Source of the DNA: RHLJ01 sp963974345
Lineage (GTDB): Bacteria > Bacteroidota > Rhodothermia > Balneolales > Balneolaceae
Assembly: GCA_963974345.1 (NCBI GenBank)
Contig: CAXBBW010000011.1
Location: 86,227-150,226 of the forward strand
DNA length: 64,000 bases
Direction: 5' to 3'
This document shows, in pieces, positions 44,944-52,947 of the stretch (position 1 is the stretch's first letter; every line of letters begins with the position of its first letter). The notes below the pieces were generated by a model, which ran no database searches, was not told the DNA's origin, and saw nothing but the letters and a program-made list of their open reading frames with translations. The position numbers and the translations under genes are program-made.

Positions 44944-46035
44944 ATGAGTTACAAAAGTAGATCACTTTTTTTAAGTATGGGAGTACTGATTATTGGTACA
45001 ATATTCTCCCTACTACCTTCTTGCAGTTATTCTCAAGACTGGCGTTTATCAGCAAGTTATAATATTGAAAGCGTAGGTTTTAATTATATCCCTAACCCAA
45101 GCTATGGTGGAAATATCGGTTCCGCAGCTAAAGGGGTGCTTGAAGCTGAACTTGAACGCTATCTTTTATATAGGCTTTACATTGCAGGAAAAGGAGAACT
45201 ACTTCTCCATAATCAACAAGACCTTTTCATAGGTGGACCGGTAAATTATAATCAAATTAATTTGGGAGCTATCGCTGGGCTTCAATGGCCAAAATTTGGA
45301 TTATATGGAGGTGTTAAAGCTGGCACTGTCTGGGACTTAAGCATTCATGCATCTAATACCAACGGTGATCAATTTTGGGTACCTCCAGTAGAAAGTGCAG
45401 GTAGGTTTACTACTTCAATAACTGGTGGTGTAAAGTATTATCTGTTGAACTTTTTGAGGCTCAAAGCGGAACTTACCAAAACTAATAACTTGCCACACGA
45501 TATCATTCCTGATGCAAGTTTTAATAATAATCCTGCCTTTCAGGCTTTTGATTTTAATCCTATTACTTTTTCTGTAGGTATTTCAATCAGTATCCCATGG
45601 AATAGAAGAAAGCGCCCAAAAGGAAGCGATGTGAAGCTCCCTCCTCTAATGCGCTTGTCATCTGTCAACTTTGATCAACCTATAAAAAATACTTTTGTGA
45701 CTTCGAAATTTGGACCTCGGTGGAGAAGTACTCATAAGGGGGTTGACTTAGATGCAGATTTAAGGCAAAAGATTTATGCCGCAGAAAAAGGGATCGTAGT
45801 AAAAGCTGGAAAAGGTTCTGGTTACGGAAAAATGGTTCGGATAAAACATGCAGGTGGGTTTGAAACAGTATACGCTCATATGAATAGCATTATGGTAAAA
45901 GAAGGCGATCGTGTGAGTAAAGGTCAAGTTATTGGAAAGGCAGGAAATACTGGAACCTCAACCGGAGTGCATCTCCATTTTGAGATATTAAAAGATGGCC
46001 AGCCTATTAATCCTCAATCTTATATTCGGTTTTAG
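44944..46035 (+). CDS. Outer-membrane-like beta domain fused to M23 metallopeptidase
   Basis: A 363-residue exported protein. After a signal peptide (SLLPSCSYSQ; lipidation at Cys27 is possible) about 200 residues have the alternating pattern of an outer-membrane barrel, ending FNPITFSVGISISIPWNRR. The C-terminus (about 235-363) is an M23/LytM peptidase with zinc ligands in THKGVDLDAD and VHLHFEILKDG, and a YAHMNSIMVKEGDRV core. It would cut peptidoglycan cross-links close to the outer membrane. The catalytic residues look complete, so it should be active and not an EnvC-type activator. The barrel part is assigned by pattern only. Confidence 0.82.
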   Translation: MSYKSRSLFLSMGVLIIGTIFSLLPSCSYSQDWRLSASYNIESVGFNYIPNPSYGGNIGSAAKGVLEAELERYLLYRLYIAGKGELLLHNQQDLFIGGPVNYNQINLGAIAGLQWPKFGLYGGVKAGTVWDLSIHASNTNGDQFWVPPVESAGRFTTSITGGVKYYLLNFLRLKAELTKTNNLPHDIIPDASFNNNPAFQAFDFNPITFSVGISISIPWNRRKRPKGSDVKLPPLMRLSSVNFDQPIKNTFVTSKFGPRWRSTHKGVDLDADLRQKIYAAEKGIVVKAGKGSGYGKMVRIKHAGGFETVYAHMNSIMVKEGDRVSKGQVIGKAGNTGTSTGVHLHFEILKDGQPINPQSYIRF

Positions 46036-46124
46036 AACTCTATTTTCTTTTTTTTGATTTAATTAAATCCTATTCAGAAAAGAAATATTCTCTTTCTAAT
46101 CTACCAATTCCGTAATTTTATTTC

Positions 46125-47057
46125 ATGAATAACCCATTTTCGATTGCCATTCATGGTGGTGCAGGTACCATCCACAAAAGTAATATGAGCGATGAAAAAG
46201 AACTCGCTTATAAAGGCGCCCTTTCTTCAGCTCTTGATAAAGGATATAAAACTCTTGCTAATGGAAAGTCTGCACTTGATGCCGTTGAAATTGCAGTAAC
46301 TATCCTTGAAGACTCTCATCTTTTTAACGCAGGAAAAGGATCCGTTTTTACAAACTACGGCAAGCACGAAATGGATGCTTCTATCATGGAAGGAAAAAGC
46401 TTACTAGGCGGAGCAGTTGCAGGAATTTCAGGAATAAAAAACCCAATTCAGCTTTCTCGGAAAATAATGGAAGAATCTGGGCATGTTTTTCTTATGGGAG
46501 ATGGAGCGCTTGAATTTGCTAAAGAACAAGGTTTTACTTTAGAAAACGATGAATACTTTTATGATGAGCTCCGTTACCAACAATGGCAAAAAGCATTAAA
46601 AGATGGAGTAGTTCAATTAGATCACTCTCCTCTCAAAGAGAATAAATTTGGAACGGTAGGTGCAGTTGCATTAGATCAATTTGGGAATGTTGCTGCTGCG
46701 ACTTCAACAGGTGGAATGACCAATAAGAAATATGGTCGTGTTGGAGATAGCCCAATGTTAGGTGCCGGAAACTATGCAAATAATAATACCTGCGCGGTTT
46801 CTTGTACTGGAAATGGTGAGTTTTTTATTCGTGGAGTTGTTGCCTATGATGTAAGTTGTTTAATGGAATACAAAGGCTTTTCACTTGCTCAAGCTTGTGA
46901 AGAGGTTGTACAAAAGCGACTTTTAAGTATAGGTGGTGATGGTGGCTTAATTGCTGTAGATGCTATTGGTAATCTTTGTTTAGAATTCAATACCGATGGT
47001 ATGTATCGAGGAATGAGAACTAATTCTGGCGAAGAGTTTATTGGGATTTATCAGTAA
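46125..47057 (+). CDS. iaaA: Isoaspartyl peptidase / L-asparaginase (Ntn hydrolase)
   Basis: A 310-residue plant-type asparaginase. IAIHGGAGTI starts the fold. The autocleavage site is KFGTVGAVA, between G176 and T177, with Thr177 the new N-terminal nucleophile. GGMTNKKYGRVGDSPMLGAG carries the substrate loop. It hydrolyses beta-aspartyl dipeptides, including the beta-Asp-Arg released from cyanophycin, and L-asparagine. No signal peptide. Cyanophycinase and cyanophycin synthetase are the next genes, supporting a role in the last step of cyanophycin breakdown. Confidence 0.92.
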   Translation: MNNPFSIAIHGGAGTIHKSNMSDEKELAYKGALSSALDKGYKTLANGKSALDAVEIAVTILEDSHLFNAGKGSVFTNYGKHEMDASIMEGKSLLGGAVAGISGIKNPIQLSRKIMEESGHVFLMGDGALEFAKEQGFTLENDEYFYDELRYQQWQKALKDGVVQLDHSPLKENKFGTVGAVALDQFGNVAAATSTGGMTNKKYGRVGDSPMLGAGNYANNNTCAVSCTGNGEFFIRGVVAYDVSCLMEYKGFSLAQACEEVVQKRLLSIGGDGGLIAVDAIGNLCLEFNTDGMYRGMRTNSGEEFIGIYQ

Positions 47058-47086
47058 TTCTTGAAAGTCTCCCCTTGAGGAGAGAA

Positions 47087-47115
47087 GAAAGTCCAAACAA
47101 GTTCTTTGGACTTTC
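47087..47115. repeat. Perfect 11-bp inverted repeat between iaaA and cphB
   Basis: GAAAGTCCAAA at 47087-47097 and TTTGGACTTTC at 47105-47115 enclose a 7-base loop, nested inside an outer CCCCT/AGGGG pairing. It lies between the convergent iaaA and cphB genes and may act as a terminator or be a dispersed palindromic repeat. The remaining spacer to 47232 contains further GGAGG/CCTCC-type inverted segments (CCTCCTTCATGGGAGG). Confidence 0.65.
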
Positions 47116-47232
47116 CGAGGGGTGTTGTGTGATTTCAAAACTCTGAACACATCTAACACCCTACGCTTTCAATCGCTACGCTCTTTTCAGCACCTCCTTC
47201 ATGGGAGGAATCTCCTAAAGTTCATAATTCGA

Positions 47233-48090
47233 TCAAATATACTCAGCATCCATTGGTGAGATACTCACTTTTCTATCATCGATGGTGAACTCATCGCTGT
47301 TAGCAAGTATATGAACTACCAAGTTTCCTAAACTGATCGGTGTTCCTTCTGGTAAAAGACTATGACTATTATGTGTGAGCTTACTAGGATCAAAAAGAAG
47401 AACCATTCCAGAGCCAATTACTTTGAACTGATTTCCATGCTCAATTACAATTCCGGTATCTTCAGCGAGTCCAAGCCCTAATAAATTAGGATGAATTGCC
47501 ATCGCTTCAGCTATTCGTCCAAATCTTCCTCTTTTGATAAAATGGGTATCAATTACCAATCCTTTTATTAACCCAAGCCCACCTCTCATATGAACTGCGC
47601 CTTTGGTCAAAGACTCTTGACTGCTCCCGCCAGAAATCATATGCTCACTCATCGCCATTGCCCCCGCGCTAGTCCCTGCTATTACAAAACGTTCATTTTT
47701 ATAACGCTCAGCTAGAATTGAATGAGCTTTAGTATTCCCAATAAACTTAGCAATTTTACTTTGATCACCACCTGAAAACATTACAGCATCAGCTTGCTCA
47801 AGCGATTGGATCGTTTCTTTAGTTTCACTTTGTAACCGATTCCTTATATCAAGAACTTTAAGATTGGCACACCCTAACTTCCCAAAAGCTTTTTCATAAT
47901 TGCTAGCTACTTCTTTTGGTATACTTGATGCCGTTGGGATTATGACAATGTTTGCATCTGCTCCACCAGCTTCTTTCACAACATGACTTAGAATACTATC
48001 TTCAACAAAATCGAGCGTATAATTCTCGCTTAATTCTAATCCTTTATCTTCATTCCCACCTATTGGAATTAATACTCCTTGTACTGCCAT
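47233..48090 (-). CDS. cphB: Cyanophycinase
   Basis: A 285-residue serine peptidase of the S51 family. The nucleophile is in VIAGTSAGAMAMSEHMI; MFSGGDQSKIAKF and LGLGLAEDTGIVI are typical of cyanophycinases. It cuts cyanophycin granule peptide (aspartate backbone with arginine side chains) to beta-Asp-Arg dipeptides, the substrate of the neighbouring IaaA. There is no signal peptide, consistent with an intracellular store. It is divergent from cphA with 107 bases between, so the shared spacer probably holds both promoters. Confidence 0.93.
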   Translation of the reverse strand: MAVQGVLIPIGGNEDKGLELSENYTLDFVEDSILSHVVKEAGGADANIVIIPTASSIPKEVASNYEKAFGKLGCANLKVLDIRNRLQSETKETIQSLEQADAVMFSGGDQSKIAKFIGNTKAHSILAERYKNERFVIAGTSAGAMAMSEHMISGGSSQESLTKGAVHMRGGLGLIKGLVIDTHFIKRGRFGRIAEAMAIHPNLLGLGLAEDTGIVIEHGNQFKVIGSGMVLLFDPSKLTHNSHSLLPEGTPISLGNLVVHILANSDEFTIDDRKVSISPMDAEYI

Positions 48091-48197
48091 ATACTAAATT
48101 TGATTTATCTTGTAATTTATTGTTTCGAGCGAGAAAATTTATATACTTTCCAAGCCAAGTATACACAATTTATAAACGCAGATTCTAATTCATACAT

Positions 48198-50849
48198 ATG
48201 CAAATTCGTGAAATCAATGCAATGCGCGGGCCTAATTATTGGTCTATTCGTCGCCACAAGTTAATAGTAATGGTTTTAGATCTTGAAGATCTAGAGCAAC
48301 GCCCAACGAATACTATTGATGGATTTCGAGAACGTTTAGAAGAGCTTTTACCAAGTTTATATTCCCATCGTTGTTCTGAAGAAACTGAAGGTGGATTTTT
48401 TATGCGTGTTGATGAAGGAACATGGATGGGGCATGTAATAGAACACATCGCATTAGAAATTCAAACACTTGCTGGGATGGATGTCGGTTTTGGGAGAACC
48501 CGAGGATACGGTGAAGAAGGCGTTTATCATGTTGTATTCTCGTATATGGAAGAGAAAGTTGGGCGTTTTGCTGCAAAAGCTTCTGTACAGATTGCAGAAG
48601 CTCTAATTGCTGGTGAAGAATATGACTTGGATTCTGACATCCAGCATATGAGAGAACTTAGAGAAGGCGAGCGACTTGGTCCTTCTACTGGAAGTATTAT
48701 TGAAGAAGCTGAATCTAGAGGAATTCCATGGATTCGATTAAACAAATATTCTCTTTGTCAGCTTGGATACGGCAAGAACCAAAAAAGAATCCAAGCAACC
48801 GTAAGTAGTGAAACAAGTAGCATTGCAGTGGAATTAGCATGTGATAAAGAAGATACAAAGTTCATTCTAGAACAAGCCGAAGTACCGGTTCCTAAAGGAG
48901 AAATTGTAAGAACCGAAGCCGGACTTAAAGATGCTGTTCGTTACGTAGGATATCCTTTAGTAATTAAACCGATTAACGGAAATCACGGACGAGGAATTAC
49001 AGCAAACCTAAATAATTGGGAAGATACTTTAGTTGCATTCGAAGCTGCGAAAGAGGTCTCCAGATCAGTAATTGTTGAACGTTATATTGTTGGTGAAGAT
49101 TATCGTTTACTTGTAATTGATTATAAACTAGTTGCCGCCGCAAAAAGAACGCCAGCTGGAGTTACAGGAAATGGAAAATCGACGATCCAAGAACTCATTG
49201 TCGAAGTAAATTCCGACCCACGTAGAGGCTATGGTCATGAGAAAGTTCTTACTCAAATAACGGTCGATGCCATGACTAAGGCTATCCTTAAAGATGAGGG
49301 GAAAACCTTAGATTCTGTTTTAGATAAAGGAGAATGGTTGGCGTTAAAAGACACCGCTAATCTAAGTACTGGTGGGACTTCGACAGATGTAACCGATATT
49401 GTCCATCCACATAATGTATTTATGGCAGAAAGGATTGCACGAATTATTGGACTAGATATTTGTGGTATTGATATTATGACTACTGATATTAGCACTCCAC
49501 TTCATGAAACAGGGGGAGCAATTTTAGAAGTTAATGCTGGTCCAGGATTCAGAATGCATTTGGCTCCTTCCGAAGGTTTACCAAGAAATGTTGCCGGTAG
49601 TGTGATCGATATGTTATTCCCTCCGGGGACCGAATCTCGCATTCCAATTGTAGCAATTACAGGTACCAATGGGAAAACAACTACTACCCGTTTGTTATCA
49701 CACATTATGCGAATGAAGGGTTTTAAAGTAGGATATACCACTACTGATGGAGTCTATATTCAAAACCGATTAATGATGACTGGAGATTGTACAGGTCCTG
49801 CAAGTGCTGAGTTTGTACTTAAAGATCCTACCGTAGATTTCGCAGTATTGGAATCTGCCCGAGGCGGTTTACTCCGAGCAGGTCTCGGTTTCAAATCCTG
49901 TGATGTAGCTATTGTTACCAACGTAGCTCCAGATCACCTTGGACTTAAAGGCATTCATACCATCGAACAATTAGCACGAGTAAAAGGTGTAATTCCTGAA
50001 ACTGTACATGCCGGTGGCTACGCAATTCTCAATGCTGATGATGAATTGGTTTATGGAATGCGCAAAAATGTTTCGGCAAATGTGGCTTTATTTTCAATGG
50101 ATGAAAACAATCCTCATGTTAAATCTATAGCTAAAGTTGGTGGATTATCCGCTGTTTACGAAAATGGATATATAACTATTTGTAGAGGGGAGTGGAAAAT
50201 GAGAATCACTAAAGCAATTAATGTACCTCTCACTTTTGGCGGAAAAGCTTCTTTCATGATTCAAAATGTACTTCCTGCAGCACTTGCAGCTTATACCCGA
50301 GGAGTTAGCTTAGAAGATATTCGAGTAGCGTTAGAATCGTTTATTCCATCCCCTTCTCAAACCCCTGGCCGTTTGAATATGTTTGAATTTAAGAACTTCA
50401 GTGTTCTATTAGATTATGCACATAATGTAGCCGGTTTAAAAGCACTTAATAATATGCTTCAAAAAATGGATGATACTCCAAAAGTGGGAATAATAGCAGG
50501 AATTGGCGATCGAAGAACGGAGGATAACAATGGTATTGGCGAAATAGCAGCCGAAATGTTTGATGAAATTATTATTCGACAAGACAAACATCTTCGAGGT
50601 AAATCTGAGCATGAACTTATTGATATGCTTTCAGAAGGAATCAAAAAAGTAGATCCGAAAAAGAAAGTAACTGTAATTCCAAAAGAAAGTGAGGCCATTG
50701 AGTATGCGATTAAAAATGCAATTCCTGGAAGTTTAATCATAATCTGTAGTGATGTTGTGCCAGATGCGCTAGCTCTTGTATCTAAATACAAAGAGGAAGA
50801 AGCAAAAAGTTTATATGATTTCACTCGGGATGATATTCCAAATCTTTAG
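48198..50849 (+). CDS. cphA: Cyanophycin synthetase
   Basis: An 883-residue enzyme, the usual length for CphA1. Residues 1-160 are the N-terminal domain (INAMRGPNYWSIRRHKLIVM). About 220-480 is an ATP-grasp domain (PLVIKPINGNHGRGITANLN, LEVNAGPGFRMHLAPSEGLP). About 490-880 is a Mur-ligase domain with IVAITGTNGKTTTTRLLSHI and LLDYAHNVAGLKAL. It polymerises aspartate and adds arginine to each side chain using ATP. With iaaA and cphB alongside, the cell can build and use this nitrogen store. The next gene, a cupin, begins 11 bases after the stop. Confidence 0.96.
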   Translation: MQIREINAMRGPNYWSIRRHKLIVMVLDLEDLEQRPTNTIDGFRERLEELLPSLYSHRCSEETEGGFFMRVDEGTWMGHVIEHIALEIQTLAGMDVGFGRTRGYGEEGVYHVVFSYMEEKVGRFAAKASVQIAEALIAGEEYDLDSDIQHMRELREGERLGPSTGSIIEEAESRGIPWIRLNKYSLCQLGYGKNQKRIQATVSSETSSIAVELACDKEDTKFILEQAEVPVPKGEIVRTEAGLKDAVRYVGYPLVIKPINGNHGRGITANLNNWEDTLVAFEAAKEVSRSVIVERYIVGEDYRLLVIDYKLVAAAKRTPAGVTGNGKSTIQELIVEVNSDPRRGYGHEKVLTQITVDAMTKAILKDEGKTLDSVLDKGEWLALKDTANLSTGGTSTDVTDIVHPHNVFMAERIARIIGLDICGIDIMTTDISTPLHETGGAILEVNAGPGFRMHLAPSEGLPRNVAGSVIDMLFPPGTESRIPIVAITGTNGKTTTTRLLSHIMRMKGFKVGYTTTDGVYIQNRLMMTGDCTGPASAEFVLKDPTVDFAVLESARGGLLRAGLGFKSCDVAIVTNVAPDHLGLKGIHTIEQLARVKGVIPETVHAGGYAILNADDELVYGMRKNVSANVALFSMDENNPHVKSIAKVGGLSAVYENGYITICRGEWKMRITKAINVPLTFGGKASFMIQNVLPAALAAYTRGVSLEDIRVALESFIPSPSQTPGRLNMFEFKNFSVLLDYAHNVAGLKALNNMLQKMDDTPKVGIIAGIGDRRTEDNNGIGEIAAEMFDEIIIRQDKHLRGKSEHELIDMLSEGIKKVDPKKKVTVIPKESEAIEYAIKNAIPGSLIIICSDVVPDALALVSKYKEEEAKSLYDFTRDDIPNL

Positions 50850-50860
50850 AACTTAGAATT

Positions 50861-51220
50861 ATGATTACAAAAGTAAATTGGGATGATGTCCCTGAAGAAC
50901 AAGTAAATCCATCCATGAAGAGGAAAATGCTCTGGGGTGAAAAGATCATGATTGCCAAAATGAAGTTTAAGGATGGTTTTACAGTCCCTATGCATAGTCA
51001 TGAAAACGAGCAAGTCACCCAAGTTACAAAGGGAACTATTCGTTTTTGGTTTGGGGATGAAGATGCTGACCCCGTTGATTTACATGCAGGTGATTCTGTT
51101 GTAATTCCCGGAGATCTTCCCCATAAAGCACTTATGATTGGCGATGTGGAAGAAACCGATACTTGGGCTCCTCCTCGAAAAGATTGGATCGATGGAACCG
51201 ATGACTACCTAAAGAAATAA
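50861..51220 (+). CDS. Small cupin-domain protein
   Basis: A 119-residue single cupin. Metal-ligand positions are seen in MHSHENEQVTQVTKGTIRFW (H, H, E) and GDLPHKAL (H). It probably binds a metal and a small ligand or is a dioxygenase or isomerase of unknown substrate. Cytoplasmic. It sits 11 bases downstream of cphA and 2 bases upstream of the SDR gene, so the three may be one transcript. Confidence 0.85.
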   Translation: MITKVNWDDVPEEQVNPSMKRKMLWGEKIMIAKMKFKDGFTVPMHSHENEQVTQVTKGTIRFWFGDEDADPVDLHAGDSVVIPGDLPHKALMIGDVEETDTWAPPRKDWIDGTDDYLKK

Positions 51221-51222
51221 CT

Positions 51223-51984
51223 ATGGATTTAGGCATCAATGGTAAGAAAGCTCTTTTAATGGCCTCCAGCAAAGGACTTGGAAAAGCAGTGGCTTTAGAG
51301 CTTTCAAAGGAAGGTGTTGAAGTAATGATTTGCAGCCGAACCGAGAAAGATTTGGTCTCCGCTAAAAATGAAATAGAAACGGTTTCAGGTAAAAAGGTTC
51401 ATTATATCGTTGGAGATGTTGCTACTTCTGAAGGTAGAGCCACTATTTTAAAAGAAGCAAAGTCGAAACTCGGCGTCATAGATATTCTGGTTACCAATTC
51501 AGGTGGACCTCCCTTCGGTGCTTTCGAAAATCATTCGGAACAAGATTGGGAAAACGCCTACAAACTATTATTAGAAAGTACCGTTGGAATGATTCGGGGA
51601 GTTCTTCCAGATATGAAAGCTAATTCATGGGGACGAATAATCACAATCACCTCACAAGCAGTAAAACAACCCGTAGACGGTTTGGTGCTATCTAATTCGA
51701 TTAGAGCCTCAATTGTAGGATTGGTTAAAACTCTTTCTAATGAAATGGGAGAATTCAATATTACGGTAAATAATGTGATGCCTGGTTATACCCAAACCGA
51801 ACGACTAGAAAGCTTGATGGAAAAGAACCCTGCATTAAATGAAATCACCAACGAAATCCCGTTAGGACGAATTGGTAGACCAGATGAATTCGCCGCTGCA
51901 GTAACTTTCTTAGCTAGCCAAAAAGCCAGTTATATAACTGGAATTTCTTTACCTGTTGATGGCGGTTGGATAAAGGGGATTTGA
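51223..51984 (+). CDS. Short-chain dehydrogenase/reductase lacking the YxxxK pair
   Basis: A 253-residue SDR-fold protein (FabG-like). MASSKGLGKAVALELSKEG is an altered cofactor-binding motif. TNSGGPPFGAF replaces the usual NNAG segment, and Ser144 is kept in ITITSQAV. The catalytic Tyr and Lys are absent: the aligned segment VLSNSIRASIVGLVK has Leu156 and Ile160 where YSASK is expected. NNVMPGYTQTERL and SYITGISLPVDGG are typical SDR C-terminal features. It belongs to a recognised atypical subgroup with unknown chemistry. It sits 2 bases after the cupin gene. Confidence 0.85.
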   Translation: MDLGINGKKALLMASSKGLGKAVALELSKEGVEVMICSRTEKDLVSAKNEIETVSGKKVHYIVGDVATSEGRATILKEAKSKLGVIDILVTNSGGPPFGAFENHSEQDWENAYKLLLESTVGMIRGVLPDMKANSWGRIITITSQAVKQPVDGLVLSNSIRASIVGLVKTLSNEMGEFNITVNNVMPGYTQTERLESLMEKNPALNEITNEIPLGRIGRPDEFAAAVTFLASQKASYITGISLPVDGGWIKGI

Positions 51985-52174
51985 ATAGAGTATAATGATC
52001 GTTTTAAAAAACGAAAAACTAACTTTATACCTGATACACTTTTTTTTTGCAGAATAAGATTAATAAAACGTACCCAGTTAATAGGACTCTGATATGCTTT
52101 ACGCTTCATATTCCTATATTGTGTTTCATTTTAGAGAAAGAGAAAATTAACCATGCTAAATTGAAAAGAAGCTT

Positions 52175-52609
52175 ATGAATAAAAAATTTGTTAAGATATT
52201 TTTGAGAATCGCGATTTCAACAGGATTTTTATCGGCAGTTGCTGACAGATTTGGAATATGGAGTACAGAAGTTTCTGTTTGGGGGAATTGGGACAGTTTT
52301 TTACAATACACTGAATTAATAAATCCTTGGCTACCAAGTTCTATGATTTCAATAATTGGAATTTTGGTAACATTAGCGGAAATTATTTTTGCTTTAGGTC
52401 TTATTATTGGATTTAAAACAGAACTTTTTGCAAAATTGAGTGGCTATCTTCTTTTAATATTTGCCTTATCAATGACTTTTTCAACGGGAATAAAAGGGGC
52501 ATTTGATTTTTCTGTTTTTAGCGCTTCTGCTGGGGCTTTTGCTTTGAGTCTTATAAAAGACAAATATTTAGAATTAGACAATCTAATTCATAAATCGAAA
52601 ACTGAATAA
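52175..52609 (+). CDS. DoxX-like membrane protein
   Basis: A 144-residue integral membrane protein with four hydrophobic segments. It starts FLRIAISTGFLSAVADRFG, followed by a WNSFL-like loop (NWDSFLQYTELINPWLP) and the helix IGILVTLAEIIFALGLIIGF, matching the DoxX family. Relatives have been linked to thiosulfate or redox metabolism, but most have no proven function. A 190-base gap separates it from the SDR gene. Confidence 0.8.
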   Translation: MNKKFVKIFLRIAISTGFLSAVADRFGIWSTEVSVWGNWDSFLQYTELINPWLPSSMISIIGILVTLAEIIFALGLIIGFKTELFAKLSGYLLLIFALSMTFSTGIKGAFDFSVFSASAGAFALSLIKDKYLELDNLIHKSKTE

Positions 52610-52947
52610 AACAGGACATTACAACAAGTGCTTTTTGAACTAGTATATAATAATCGACCTTAAAATTTAGTTTTGATAGATTGGTTGTTCAAAATGAACA
52701 AATTAAAAACTTGATTAAAGAGTACATAAAAGAAAAGTGATCTCTTTTATTGATTTAAAACCTCCTAGCCTCAAGTTGTTCTGATGCACTTTTCTCAGCT
52801 TTCTCATATCAATCGTTTAAACGAATAGTACAAACAAATCAAACTAGATCGAAAAATTCATCTGTTTAAAAGTTAAAGCAGTATATTTTATGAACCTAAA
52901 CTTTTAGATTAATTTTTAATGATGAACTGTTATTTAATGGTATAAGA
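52610..52947. other. Spacer with short gene relics
   Basis: This 338-base region has no intact gene. A start-less coding-like stretch ends at a TGA at 52738-52740 and reads LKFSFDRLVVQNEQIKNLIK before it, possibly the tail of a lost gene. At 52769-52788 it shares an exact 20-base match with the aldehyde dehydrogenase gene (see that entry). The rest is AT-rich. Confidence 0.5.
52762..52810 (-). pseudogene. Relic of an aldehyde dehydrogenase gene
   Basis: The bases 52769-52788 are identical to 54430-54449 inside the aldehyde dehydrogenase gene, and similarity continues imperfectly to about 52810. Read on the minus strand this gives EKAEKSASEQLEA, matching KAEKIASEQLEV of the intact enzyme. It appears to be the last trace of a second copy. 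Confidence 0.55.

Noticed and set aside
47952..48188. 78-residue plus-strand frame overlapping cphB
   Set aside because: It is mainly antisense to cphB and reads as low-complexity Leu/His/Gln without a family match.
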